From a virus, in the IMG/VR virus record IMGVR_UViG_3300029893_000055, positions 1-27,999 of that record: a stretch of 27,999 nucleotides of DNA; one strand, 5' to 3'. A program made the position numbers and the translations under genes. Positions 6,671-14,013 of the stretch are shown in pieces. The notes under the pieces were generated by a model. The model had not been told where the DNA came from. It saw nothing but the letters and a program-made list of their open reading frames with translations, and did not search any database. Every line of letters starts with the position of its first letter. The first letter of the stretch is position 1.

Positions 6671-7309
6671 ATGTCTGAGACCACCGAAACCACCACCGCG
6701 CCGGCGATCCCGCCGGGCTACATGCCGGACGCCAAGGGCCGCCTGGTGCCCGAGCTCCTGGTCAGGGCCGAGGACAAACTCGAAGACCAGCTCGTCCGCA
6801 AGATCATGGGTTATGCCGACGAGTTGTCGGCGCGCATCGCCCGCTTCAAGGGGCATACCTTCGACGACATCGGCGCCTTCATGGCGCTGCTGGCCGAGAA
6901 GTACGGCGCCTCGAAGGGCGGCGCCAAGGGCAACGTGACCTTCACCAGCTACGACGGCACGCTGAAGGTGCAGGTCCAGGTGTCCGACACGCTCACCTTC
7001 GGCCCCGGCCTGCAGGTCGCCAAGGAGCTGATCGACGCCTGCATCGCCGACTGGGCCGACGGGGCGCGCGACGAAATCCGCACCCTCGTCCAACACGCCT
7101 TCCGGACGGACAAGGAAGGCCTGGTCAACCGCGAGGCCATCTTCGCGTTGCGCCGGATCGAGATCGCCGACGAGCGCTGGCAGCGAGCGATGGAGGCGAT
7201 CACCCAGTCGATCCGGGTCGCCGGCTCGAACACCTACGTCCGCTTCTACCGCCGCGCCGACCCGCAGGCGAAGTGGGAAGCCGTGACGATCGACCTGGCC
7301 GCGGCGTGA
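6671..7309 (+). CDS. DUF3164 family protein
   Basis: This 212-residue protein is recognised from conserved blocks: DAKGRLVPELLVRAEDKLED (about 20-39), ARFKGHTFDDIGAFMALLAE (about 56-75), KGNVTFTSYDGTLKVQVQVS (about 85-104), KELIDACIADW, FRTDKEGLVN and DERWQRAMEAI. The family is found in nearly all Mu-like phages in the early region after B. Its biochemical role is unknown; some databases wrongly call it a sulfate transporter. The start is ATG 6671 rather than an earlier in-frame codon, because the ribosome site GGGGGA lies just upstream and the family begins here. Confidence 0.9.
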   Translation: MSETTETTTAPAIPPGYMPDAKGRLVPELLVRAEDKLEDQLVRKIMGYADELSARIARFKGHTFDDIGAFMALLAEKYGASKGGAKGNVTFTSYDGTLKVQVQVSDTLTFGPGLQVAKELIDACIADWADGARDEIRTLVQHAFRTDKEGLVNREAIFALRRIEIADERWQRAMEAITQSIRVAGSNTYVRFYRRADPQAKWEAVTIDLAAA

Positions 7310-7320
7310 GGGAGGCCGAC

Positions 7321-7872
7321 ATGATCAAGTCGTACCACCTGGAAGCCGTGCGCTATCCCGACGAGCCCGAGGCCGCGACGGTGCATCTGGTCGACGTCCT
7401 CAGCGAGATTGCCGGCGAACGGCGCCGCCAGATCGACATGGGCTACGACGCCGCGCACGACGACGCGCGCACCGCCTTCGAGCAGGGCGAGGTGCTGATG
7501 CGGCGCATCTATGCCGTCGTCCAGGCCGGCACGGTCCCGGAGCGTCGCCGGCGCCTAATCGAGCTCGCCGCCGTTTCCACCGCCTTCGTGCAGTCGATCG
7601 ACCGCCTCGCGGCGCCCGGCGAGGCCGGCGAGGTGCCGGAGGCGAAGGTGGTGCGGCCGGCGGTGGCCACCGCCGCCGGCGCCGCCCTGTCGATGCCGGT
7701 CGGCGTCACGCCGCCGCTGGAGATGGTGGCCGCGTGCCGCGAGGGCATCCCGGCGCCCGAGGTGGTCTACGGCCCGACCGAGAAGTGCCGGGCCGACTGC
7801 GAGTTCGGCTACCTCTGCAAGGAGACCTGCCTGCTGCAGGGCCAGGATCTCGACAGCAGCATGGGAGGCTGA
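7321..7872 (+). CDS. Hypothetical protein with a cysteine-rich C-terminus (183 aa)
   Basis: Residues 20-60 contain a motif often seen in small phage proteins (EIAGERRRQIDMGYDAAHDD), with a regular helix after it. No enzyme assignment is safe. The last 30 residues hold CRADCEFGYLCKETC, a four-cysteine cluster that could bind a metal. The next gene encodes an even more cysteine-rich miniprotein, so the two may work together. The start is ATG 7321 with GGGAGG ahead. The in-frame start at 7273 would overlap the DUF3164 gene without a ribosome site. Confidence 0.75.
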   Translation: MIKSYHLEAVRYPDEPEAATVHLVDVLSEIAGERRRQIDMGYDAAHDDARTAFEQGEVLMRRIYAVVQAGTVPERRRRLIELAAVSTAFVQSIDRLAAPGEAGEVPEAKVVRPAVATAAGAALSMPVGVTPPLEMVAACREGIPAPEVVYGPTEKCRADCEFGYLCKETCLLQGQDLDSSMGG

Positions 7873-7874
7873 CG

Positions 7875-8039
7875 ATGTGCAACGCCTGCGGAAACCAGTG
7901 CTGCGGGTCGGATGCCTTCGAGGGCTGTGGGTGCGACTGCAGCCACGACGGTTGCGCCGCTTCGTGCGACCTGTGCGGACACCCCGAGGACGAGTGCGCC
8001 TGCGGCTGGGATGCCGGAGAGGACGACTGGGATTGGTAG
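7875..8039 (+). CDS. Cysteine-rich miniprotein (54 aa, 12 Cys)
   Basis: The protein has cysteines at 2, 5, 9, 10, 18, 20, 22, 27, 31, 34, 41 and 43, with histidines at 24 and 36, then an acidic and Trp-rich tail (AGEDDWDW). CxxC pairs occur at 2-5 and 31-34. The pattern suggests a small metal-binding (zinc or iron) protein or a metallothionein-like sink. No known family is recognised. It starts two bases after the upstream stop with TGGGAGG as ribosome site, and follows a gene whose own C-terminus is cysteine-rich. The other two frames in this stretch are low-complexity. Confidence 0.7.
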   Translation: MCNACGNQCCGSDAFEGCGCDCSHDGCAASCDLCGHPEDECACGWDAGEDDWDW

Positions 8040-8045
8040 GCGAAA

Positions 8046-8068
8046 CGCCGGCGCCACGCGCGCCGGTG
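8046..8068 (+). terminator. Hairpin after the cysteine-rich gene
   Basis: CCGGCGC (8048-8054) pairs with GCGCCGG (8060-8066) around CACGC, extended by one wobble and one more pair to 8046-8068. There is no T-run. It sits in the 85-base gap before the next gene, one of the few real gaps in the early operon, so it may act as an attenuator or RNA stabiliser. Confidence 0.3.
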
Positions 8069-8124
8069 TCGGCGGAGGGCTGGCCGCCCCGCCCTGACGA
8101 GCCAGGCCAGAGAGGGAAGAATCC

Positions 8125-9117
8125 ATGAACAAGCCTCTGATGGGAGCCGAGCTGAAGCTCCACCTCGTGGAGTTGTTCGTGCGTAACCAGGTCGCCGATC
8201 CGGTGCTGCAGGCGGTCTCGGCCTATGACTGGATCACCGACGAGAGCGCCATCGAGCAGAGCTCGGCGCCGGCGCCGATCGCGGCGGCCGAGCCGGACCA
8301 AGCCCCGGCGCCGGTCGACCAGGTCGAGCCCGAGCCGGCCCAGGAAGAACCTGCGCCCGCGATCGCCGTGCACCGGCACACCTCGCCGGTGCTCGATGCC
8401 GAACCGCGGGCCGCGCTGGACGACGACCAGGTCGCCCTGGCGCTGGCAGTCCAGCCGTCGAGCGAGCGGGCGATGGCGGCGCGCGACGTGCCGGCGGGCC
8501 AGTCCTGGGCGTTCCGCGAACACCGCACGCTGGCGGAGGTGGAGCCCGCAGCGGCCGCGCCGGCGACCCTGCAGGTGGCGATCGAGCGCGACGGGCGCGG
8601 CCGCATCGTCTGGACGCAGGCGTTGCGTGACGAGCTGGCGCGGCTGGCACGGGAGGGGCACGACCTGGAGGCAATCGCGGCGGCGTTCGGCGGGGCGAAG
8701 ACGACGTCGATGCAGGCGCAGATCTCGATCCTGGGCCTGACCGCCGATTGGCGCGCGGCGCAGCGACGCCGCGCCGAAGCGGCTTCCGTGCCGACAGACG
8801 ATGGCGGCCCCCAGCTGCCGGCCTCGGTCCTGGCCTCGCGGGCGGCGGATAAAGAGCGCCAGCGCCAGATCGAGGAATTCTTGCGCACTAGGGGCGTCAC
8901 CACAGCCGTCGACTTCGGGCCCGACCAGCCCGCCGTCGACGAGATGCGGGCCGCCGGTCACATCGTCGCGCGGCCCAATTCCCAAAAGCGTGGTCGGCCC
9001 GGCGACTTCCTGGTCGACGGCTACGTCGTCAAACAGGAGGCGCTGTGGAAGCGCGCCAACAAGCTGCGCAAGGAACGCGGCCTGCCGCCGCTGACGCGTG
9101 CGAAGGAGGCCGCATGA
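8125..9117 (+). CDS. Putative DNA-binding protein, GcrA-like segment (330 aa)
   Basis: I recognise no full-length family. Residues 1-40 form a helical head. Residues 45-80 are a Pro/Ala/Glu-rich linker (SAPAPIAAAEPDQAPAPVDQ). A helix-turn-helix-like block at about 165-210 (DELARLAREGHDLEAIAAAF, then a turn and SMQAQISILGL) resembles the GcrA/SANT-type pattern in which a second helix ends in xxLGL. The C-terminal 90 residues are basic (RPNSQKRGRPGDFLVDGYVV). A regulator or DNA-associated role is inferred. The start is ATG 8125 after GAGAGGGAAG. It ends in ATGA overlap with the next gene. Confidence 0.75.
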   Translation: MNKPLMGAELKLHLVELFVRNQVADPVLQAVSAYDWITDESAIEQSSAPAPIAAAEPDQAPAPVDQVEPEPAQEEPAPAIAVHRHTSPVLDAEPRAALDDDQVALALAVQPSSERAMAARDVPAGQSWAFREHRTLAEVEPAAAAPATLQVAIERDGRGRIVWTQALRDELARLAREGHDLEAIAAAFGGAKTTSMQAQISILGLTADWRAAQRRRAEAASVPTDDGGPQLPASVLASRAADKERQRQIEEFLRTRGVTTAVDFGPDQPAVDEMRAAGHIVARPNSQKRGRPGDFLVDGYVVKQEALWKRANKLRKERGLPPLTRAKEAA

Positions 9118-9413
9118 CCGCCCTGCCCATCACTGCCCTGTCGCTGGATCTGGACTGCGCCGCACGACGACTCGAGGGGGCGTTGGGGCGCGGTCCCTAC
9201 AGCCACGGCGTCCGCGCCGCCGCCCGCGAGGTGCGCCGGGTCGCCGCCCGCTTGGCGGCGGCGGAGATCGCCGAGGCGGCCGCGGCGCTGCGGCCCGGCG
9301 ACGACCCGGTCGAGCTGGTGCGCCTGGTCGCCCAGGCGGCGCTCGACGCCGGCGCCGCGTGGCCGGACGTGGTGGCGGCGGTCAACCAGGTGCGTGAGCG
9401 GAGGGCAGGCTGA
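9114..9413 (+). CDS. Hypothetical Ala/Arg-rich helical protein (99 aa)
   Basis: It is not recognised. The chain is strongly helical with alternating Arg and Ala (VRAAAREVRRVAARLAAAEI, about 37-56), then LRLVAQAALDAGAAWPDVVA-like sequence near the C-terminus. It starts at ATG 9114 in an ATGA overlap and ends in a TGATG overlap with the following gene. The in-frame start at 9045 lies inside the upstream gene and lacks a ribosome site. Confidence 0.65.
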   Translation: MTALPITALSLDLDCAARRLEGALGRGPYSHGVRAAAREVRRVAARLAAAEIAEAAAALRPGDDPVELVRLVAQAALDAGAAWPDVVAAVNQVRERRAG

Positions 9414-9904
9414 TGGGCTGGCAGGCGAAGGTCTACCCGCTGATCATCGCGCATGGCGACGGCACCACGTCGGGGCCGCGGGCCAAGGCGAACCCGTGGC
9501 AGCTGGCGAGGATCTGGCGCCATGGGTGCGGCACGCCCGGGATCTACTTCCTGGACGTCGTCGAGCAGCTCGACAACGCCTTGAAGCCCTACGACTACGA
9601 CGTCCTGGCCTACCGCGAAGGCGGCACCATCGTGCTGGAGACCGCCGACGGCCTGTGGCGTTTCAGGCTCCGCACCGCGGACGACGCCCCCGACGCCATT
9701 CCGCCCGGGCCCGATGTGCCGTTTTCGCAGCTTGTCTTTCAGCAACGAAACCCGGGGGGCGGCTTTCGGCTGCTGCCCAACGGCCCCGACGGCCCGCAGC
9801 TGTCCGAGCAGGAGCTGAGGCTCCTCGCCGAGCTGGGGGGCGACGAATGGCTGCGCCTCTGGGCAGAGCCGGCCGCCGTTGCCCCCTGCGGTCACGCCAC
9901 TTAG
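9413..9904 (+). CDS. Hypothetical protein (163 aa)
   Basis: No family is recognised. The first 90 residues look like a compact mixed alpha/beta domain: WQAKVYPLIIAHGDGTTSGP, then GIYFLDVVEQLDNALKPYDY, then an aromatic beta stretch (TADGLWRFRLRTAD). The C-terminal part is loop-rich. It starts at ATG 9413 in a TGATG overlap. Aromatic and charged content suggests a soluble folded protein. Confidence 0.7.
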   Translation: MGWQAKVYPLIIAHGDGTTSGPRAKANPWQLARIWRHGCGTPGIYFLDVVEQLDNALKPYDYDVLAYREGGTIVLETADGLWRFRLRTADDAPDAIPPGPDVPFSQLVFQQRNPGGGFRLLPNGPDGPQLSEQELRLLAELGGDEWLRLWAEPAAVAPCGHAT

Positions 9905-9918
9905 CGAAGGTAACAGAC

Positions 9919-10311
9919 ATGGTCGCCTACAGCTTCAAACGCCGGTTCGTCGCGCCGATCGAGGCGCGGACCAAGCTCCAGACCATCCGCCGCGAGCGGC
10001 GCCGGCAAGCCCGACCGGGGGAGGAGCTGCAGCTCTATCAGGGCATGCGCACCCGCCAGTGCCGGCTGATCGGCCGGCCAGTGTGCCGCTCGGTGCTGCC
10101 CCTCATCATCGACATCGCCGATGGCGGAATCACGATGATCGACGTCGGCGGCCAAAGGCTCGCTCCCAACGAGATGCATTCCTTCGCCTGCGCCGACGGC
10201 TTCTCCGACTTGGCCGACATGAGCCGCTTCTGGCTGGAGGAGCACGGCGCCGGCAGGTTCACCGGCGTACTGATCACCTGGGATTGGCCGGAGGCGCAGA
10301 GCAATGGCTGA
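9919..10311 (+). CDS. ASCH/PUA-like domain protein
   Basis: This 130-residue protein has the pattern of a phage ASCH family: AYSFKRRFVAPIEARTKLQT (3-22), then RRERRRQARPGEELQLYQGM (about 24-43), RTRQCRLIG, a beta stretch VLPLIIDIADGGITMIDV, and a C-terminal DMSRFWLEEHG followed by FTGVLITWDW. ASCH domains resemble PUA domains and are thought to bind RNA or modified nucleotides. Related proteins are common in phages of alphaproteobacteria. The start is ATG 9919 after GCGAAGG. Its C-terminal codons overlap the next gene by 8 bases. Confidence 0.78.
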   Translation: MVAYSFKRRFVAPIEARTKLQTIRRERRRQARPGEELQLYQGMRTRQCRLIGRPVCRSVLPLIIDIADGGITMIDVGGQRLAPNEMHSFACADGFSDLADMSRFWLEEHGAGRFTGVLITWDWPEAQSNG

Positions 10312-10786
10312 CAAGAGCGGAATCGTCTGGACCGACAAGGTCACGTGGTGCTTCTTCGGCCGCGAGCAGGACGTGCTGGTCGCCGAATACGTCTACGATG
10401 TGATGCGCGCCGCCTGCGCCGCCGCCCTGGCGCAGTTCCGGCAGACCGAGCTCTACCGGCGCCGGCGCACCGCGAAGACCCGTGCCGCGGCCGTGCGCGC
10501 CTTCCAGGAAGGACTGGCCGACGCCCTGGTCCGCAAGCTTCGGCTGGGCCTGTGGCGCCGTTACGGTGGCGGCGACCGCGGCTGGGCGCTGATCCGCGCC
10601 ACCGGCGCCGAGTTGGATGCCGTGCGTGATCGTCGCGGGAAGAACTTCCGCGACAGCCGCCCGATCGCGCAGGCCAAGGGCCGGTTCAAGGATGACGGCA
10701 AGATTGCCGGCCAACGCGCCGGCGCCGAGATCGACGTTGTCGCCGGGGTCGCCGGTGGGGTCCCGGTGCGAGGTCTGCTGCGATGA
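10304..10786 (+). CDS. DUF2786/DUF7168-like protein, C-terminal part only
   Basis: The first 100 residues resemble the second domain of DUF2786 proteins: WTDKVTWCFFGREQDVLVAE (9-28), YVYDVMRAACAAAL, then RAAAVRAFQEGLADALVRKL (about 60-79). The usual N-terminal DUF2786 helical domain (typically LRKLLALAxS...) is absent, so this is either a shortened family member or a remnant. The C-terminal tail includes a basic stretch (RRGKNFRDSRPIAQAKGRFK). Function unknown. It starts in an 8-base overlap and ends in an ATGA overlap with the methyltransferase. Confidence 0.6.
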   Translation: MADKSGIVWTDKVTWCFFGREQDVLVAEYVYDVMRAACAAALAQFRQTELYRRRRTAKTRAAAVRAFQEGLADALVRKLRLGLWRRYGGGDRGWALIRATGAELDAVRDRRGKNFRDSRPIAQAKGRFKDDGKIAGQRAGAEIDVVAGVAGGVPVRGLLR

Positions 10787-11484
10787 TCCAGAACCGCTCC
10801 TCCGCCGTCATGGCCCAGCGCCGCTCGCCGCCGAAGGCGCTGGACTATTTCCCGACGCCGCCCTGGGCGACCAGGGCCTTGCTGGAGACCGTCAACCTGG
10901 CCGCCGCCACGCCCTGGCCGCTGTCGGGCATGTCGGTCTGGGAGCCGGCCTGCGGCGAGCTGCACATGGCGCGGCCGCTGTCGGAGTACTTCGGCCAAGT
11001 CGTCGCCTCGGACGTCTTCGACTACGGCGTCGGCGCCCACGTGCACGACTTCCTCGCCGACGACCTGGCCGGGCGGCCGGCGCCGATCCCGAGGCCGCAC
11101 TGGATCATCACCAACCCGCCGTTCTCGGTAGGCCTGCAGTTCGTCGAGCGTGCGCTGGCGATCGCCGAGATCGGCGTCGCGGTGCTGGTGCGCACCGCCT
11201 TCCTGGAGAGCGCCGAGCGCTACGCCTTCTTCCAGCGCCGGCCGCCCAAGGTGGTGGCGCAGTTCGCCGGCCGCGTGCCGATGGTGATGGGCCGCCTCGA
11301 TCGCGCCGCCTCCAGCGCCACCGCCTATTGCTGGATCGTCTGGCGCACCGACCTGCTGCGCCACTTCGCCGACCGGCCGCAGGCGCTGTCCACCACGCTG
11401 ATGTGGATCCAACCCGACGCCCGCGCCCGCTGGGAGCGCGAGGGCGACTACCCCGAGGCCGTGCTCGAGGGAGGGCTGCTGTGA
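10783..11484 (+). CDS. Phage DNA N6-adenine methyltransferase-like protein
   Basis: This 233-residue protein carries the SAM-binding motif I region VWEPACGELHMARPL (52-66) and catalytic motif IV NPPF (111-114, in HWIITNPPFSV). These are hallmarks of gamma-class adenine-N6 methyltransferases. The segment DYFPTPPWATRALLE (21-35) is typical of phage-borne members. No restriction partner or target-recognition domain is seen, so it is likely an orphan enzyme protecting phage DNA or changing expression. Mu's mom gene modifies DNA by unrelated chemistry, so this may fill the same niche. It starts at ATG 10783 in an ATGA overlap. Confidence 0.85.
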   Translation: MIQNRSSAVMAQRRSPPKALDYFPTPPWATRALLETVNLAAATPWPLSGMSVWEPACGELHMARPLSEYFGQVVASDVFDYGVGAHVHDFLADDLAGRPAPIPRPHWIITNPPFSVGLQFVERALAIAEIGVAVLVRTAFLESAERYAFFQRRPPKVVAQFAGRVPMVMGRLDRAASSATAYCWIVWRTDLLRHFADRPQALSTTLMWIQPDARARWEREGDYPEAVLEGGLL

Positions 11485-11515
11485 ACCCGCGCGACATGCT
11501 CGACGAGGTGAAAGC

Positions 11516-11965
11516 ATGAAGCGTTTCCCGGCCATTACCGTCGCACTTGACCTGGGCGAGGCCGACCTCGTCCCGGTCATCGCCGAGGCGGTCGGCCCGT
11601 TCGCCGTTCATCCGGTGGACGGCGTGCGCCCGGAGTTTCCCCGCCTTCCCCAGTACTGGGTCGTGACCCATGTAAGAACAGGTCTGCGCTTGCCCGGCTT
11701 CTACGAGAGTCGGATCGACGCGCTCGGCGCCGCGATGCAGATCCAGGGCACCGTCGATTTCGATGATGTCGTCGACCTGGTCGTCGCCGCCCCGGATGTG
11801 GCCGGCCTGGTCGCCCTGATCGACGGCGTCTGGCCGACGCTGGCCGAAATCATCACGCGATGGGGCGATGACCTGGTCGAGCCGTCGCCCACCACCGCAG
11901 ACGATGCCCTCGCGCACCGAGATCAGATCACGGCCTGCCTCGAACGACGGAGCATCCGAGCATGA
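11516..11965 (+). CDS. Hypothetical protein (149 aa)
   Basis: It is not recognised. The N-terminal part has a beta-alpha look (KRFPAITVALDLGEADLVPV). It is followed by a beta segment QYWVVTHVRTGLRLPGFYES (about 45-64) that resembles small phage proteins holding a conserved WxVTHxxTG motif. The C-terminal half is acidic. A tiny frame (11481-11519, 12 codons from GTG) joins the methyltransferase stop to this start and may couple their translation. It overlaps the next gene by ATGA. Confidence 0.7.
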   Translation: MKRFPAITVALDLGEADLVPVIAEAVGPFAVHPVDGVRPEFPRLPQYWVVTHVRTGLRLPGFYESRIDALGAAMQIQGTVDFDDVVDLVVAAPDVAGLVALIDGVWPTLAEIITRWGDDLVEPSPTTADDALAHRDQITACLERRSIRA

Positions 11966-12219
11966 GCAAACCGCTGAACAACCTGACCAGGCAGCAATTG
12001 GCCGAAGCGATCGACGCCGCCACGGTGAATGGCCGACCCGCGGCGCTGGTCAGGATCATCAAGGGGCTTCCGGCGAGTGCATGGGAAGAGGCGCTGCGCT
12101 GCCATCCAAACCACTTCGGCAGGGCCCTGGTCCACGCCGCTTTCGTCAAGATCGAAGCGAACGAAATCCGGCAGAACACGCTGCGCTTCACGGCCCGTAT
12201 CACCGGGAGCGAGTCATGA
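11962..12219 (+). CDS. Hypothetical small protein (85 aa)
   Basis: No family is recognised. The sequence is helical and amphipathic (LTRQQLAEAIDAATVNGRPA, about 8-27), with a WEEALRCHPNHFGRALVHAA segment near residues 41-60 that looks like a folded small domain. It starts and ends in ATGA overlaps with its neighbours, directly before gemA, so it is co-translated with the end of the early/middle block. Confidence 0.68.
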   Translation: MSKPLNNLTRQQLAEAIDAATVNGRPAALVRIIKGLPASAWEEALRCHPNHFGRALVHAAFVKIEANEIRQNTLRFTARITGSES

Positions 12220-12935
12220 CCGCCACCGCCAAGAAGACCACCGATCCCCGCCGCAAGGCGCTGCTGGCCAAGGTGCACGTCGCCAAGGCGCAGCTGCGGC
12301 TCGACGACGAGACCTACCGCGAGATCGTCGCGCGGCACGGCAAGGGCGCGAGGTCGTCGGCCGAGTTGAGCGTCGGGCAGTTGATCGACCTGGTGCAGGA
12401 GCTGAAGGCCAAGGGCTGGAAGGACAAGGGCCGGGCGCCGAAGCGGGCCGGCAAGCTGCGGCCGGTGGTCAACGACGTCCAGGCGAAGGTGCGCGCGGCG
12501 TGGATCGCGGCCTACTGGCTGGGCGTCGTCCAAGACGCCTCCGAGGAGGCTCTCGGAGCCTTCGTGAAGCGGCAGGCCAAGGTCGAAGCGCTGCAGTGGC
12601 TGAAGGCCGAGCAGGCGCCGGCGGTGATCGAGGCGCTGAAGGCGATGATGGCGCGCAGCGCCGGCGTCGTCTGGCAGCCCTATCGCTTCTTCGGGATGCC
12701 GCCGCAGCACGCGCCCAAGGCGCGGGTGATCGAGGCGATGTGGCGGCTCCTCAACGAGGCCGGTGTGATCCATCGCGGCGATCACGACGCGCTCGCCGGC
12801 TGGCTGGAGCTGGCCGGAATCCGGGTGGCGCGCGAGGCCGGGGCGCTGGCGCACGTCTTCCTCGAGGAGCCCGAAGCCGACCGGGCGATCATCGCCCTCG
12901 GCAAGCTGGTGCGGAAGGCGCGCGGCCATGGCTGA
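12216..12935 (+). CDS. gemA: GemA/gp16-like regulatory protein (DUF1018)
   Basis: This 239-residue protein has the DUF1018 core: RKALLAKVHVAKAQLRLDDE (13-32), YREIVARHGKGARSSAELSV (34-53), LIDLVQELKAKGWK (55-68). The C-terminal part has WIAAYWLGVVQDASEEALGA and WQPYRFFGMPPQHAPKARVI. In Mu, GemA (gp16) modulates host gene expression and DNA supercoiling functions and lies just before mor, exactly as here. The start is ATG 12216 in an ATGA overlap with the upstream gene. Upstream in-frame codons lie inside other genes. Confidence 0.88.
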   Translation: MTATAKKTTDPRRKALLAKVHVAKAQLRLDDETYREIVARHGKGARSSAELSVGQLIDLVQELKAKGWKDKGRAPKRAGKLRPVVNDVQAKVRAAWIAAYWLGVVQDASEEALGAFVKRQAKVEALQWLKAEQAPAVIEALKAMMARSAGVVWQPYRFFGMPPQHAPKARVIEAMWRLLNEAGVIHRGDHDALAGWLELAGIRVAREAGALAHVFLEEPEADRAIIALGKLVRKARGHG

Positions 12936-13326
12936 GGACGTGAAGATGTTCCTGCCGGCCCTGCTGCGCGATCTGGCAGACGCGCTGGGACTGCCGGCGG
13001 CACTGCGGCTGGCATCCGAGTTCGGCGGCGACAAGCTTTACCTGCCGGCCGAAGCCGATCCGGAGCATCAGATCGCCAAGCGCTGCGGCATTGACGTGCT
13101 GCGCTGGCTGCTCGACACCTACCGGGGTGGGGAAGCCGTCCTGGTCCCGCTCGGCCCTCTGTCGCCGTATAACAAGCGCATCGCCTATATCCGCAATGCG
13201 TTGATCGCCGGCGAGAAAGGCTCCACTATCATTCGCGCCGCCGGCTGCCATGAACGGACGGTGCGTCGTCACCGCAAGACGTTGCGGGGGCGCCAGGGCG
13301 ACGACAAGCAAGGCAAGCTGCTGTAG
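12928..13326 (+). CDS. mor: Mor-family transcription activator
   Basis: This 132-residue protein is close in length to Mu Mor (129). The N-terminal dimerisation domain includes LPALLRDLADALGLPAALRL (9-28) and FGGDKLYLP (32-40), the family's GGxxxYxP block. The C-terminal helix-turn-helix is STIIRAAGCHERTVRRHRKT (99-118). Mor-type activators bind dyad sites just upstream of weak promoters and recruit RNA polymerase. No second activator (Mu C) is seen in the window. The palindromic sequence that starts 23 bases after this gene, and its copy at 20974, are the obvious candidate targets. It overlaps gemA by 8 bases. Confidence 0.9.
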   Translation: MAEDVKMFLPALLRDLADALGLPAALRLASEFGGDKLYLPAEADPEHQIAKRCGIDVLRWLLDTYRGGEAVLVPLGPLSPYNKRIAYIRNALIAGEKGSTIIRAAGCHERTVRRHRKTLRGRQGDDKQGKLL

Positions 13327-13348
13327 TGCGCACTCGCCGCACCGACTG

Positions 13349-13369
13349 ACCGGACAGGTGTCCGGGTTA
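13349..13369. promoter_or_regulatory. Late operator 1: palindromic activator site
   Basis: The core CCGGACAGGTGTCCGG (13350-13365) is a perfect 7-2-7 palindrome. One flanking base on the left and four on the right are also shared with the second copy at 20974-20994. It lies 23 bases after mor and 62 bases before the endolysin start. In Mu, the Mor site is centred about 43 bases before the transcription start; that rule would place the start near 13401 here, with no good -10 or -35 match, as expected for an activator-dependent promoter. Binding by the Mor-like protein is inference. Confidence 0.7.
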
Positions 13370-13426
13370 GACGCCCCTACCTCTTCCGTCACAGTACCTC
13401 CGTCGCATACGCGCGGAGGTCGCACC

Positions 13427-14005
13427 GTGTCCAATCTCAACCAGCTCAGCAGCCCGCAGCCGCCGGCCACGGACATCGGCTGGCAGGCGGCGCTCGCCGT
13501 CGTCATGGAGCACGAGGGCGGCTTCGTCGACGACCCCAACGACCCCGGCGGCGCCACCAAGTACGGCGTCAGCCTGCGCGAACTGCGCCGTCTCGGTGAT
13601 CTGGACTTCGACCTGGACGGCGACGGCGACGTCGACGCCGACGATATCCGCGCCCTGACCCCCGACGCCGCGGCCGCCTTCTACCGCAAGCATTTCTGGG
13701 ACCGCCACGGCTACGGCCGGTTTCCGGATCTGTTCGTCGCCACCAAGGTCTTCGACCTGGCCGTCAACATGGGGCCGGGACAGGCGCACAAGTGCCTGCA
13801 GCGGGCCTGCCGCGCCGCCGGATCGCCGCTGATCGACGACGGCATTCTCGGCCCGAAGACCCATGCCGCCGTCGCGGCCCTGCACTTCAAGGGCCTGCTG
13901 CCCGCCATCCGCTCCGAGGCCGCCGGGTTCTACCGCGGCCTCGTTATCGCCAAGCCGGTTCGTGGCAAGTACCTCGCCGGCTGGCTCAACCGTGCCTACT
14001 CGTGA
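13427..14005 (+). CDS. Endolysin, GH108 muramidase with peptidoglycan-binding domain
   Basis: This 192-residue protein cuts peptidoglycan glycan strands at lysis. The GH108 signature is at residues 28-48 (EHEGG, then DDPNDPGGATKYGVS), with E30 the expected catalytic acid. Residues 62-73 (DLDGDGDVDADD) are a perfect EF-hand/dockerin-type calcium loop. The C-terminal part (about 100-192) fits PG_binding_3: FPDLFVATKVFDLAVNMGPG and WLNRAYS. No signal peptide is present, so export needs a holin, which the next gene may provide. The start is GTG 13427, with GGAGGT seven bases ahead. It is the first gene of late unit 1, as lys is in Mu. Confidence 0.92.
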   Translation: MSNLNQLSSPQPPATDIGWQAALAVVMEHEGGFVDDPNDPGGATKYGVSLRELRRLGDLDFDLDGDGDVDADDIRALTPDAAAAFYRKHFWDRHGYGRFPDLFVATKVFDLAVNMGPGQAHKCLQRACRAAGSPLIDDGILGPKTHAAVAALHFKGLLPAIRSEAAGFYRGLVIAKPVRGKYLAGWLNRAYS

Positions 14006-14013
14006 GGATCGGC

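Noticed and set aside
6961-7000. Partial match to the late operator (CAGGTGTCCG) inside the DUF3164 gene
   Set aside because: Only half of the palindrome is present and it lies in well-conserved coding sequence; probably chance.
11481-11519. 12-codon frame between methyltransferase and the next gene
   Set aside because: Too short to call as a gene; it may only couple translation, and is mentioned with the following gene.
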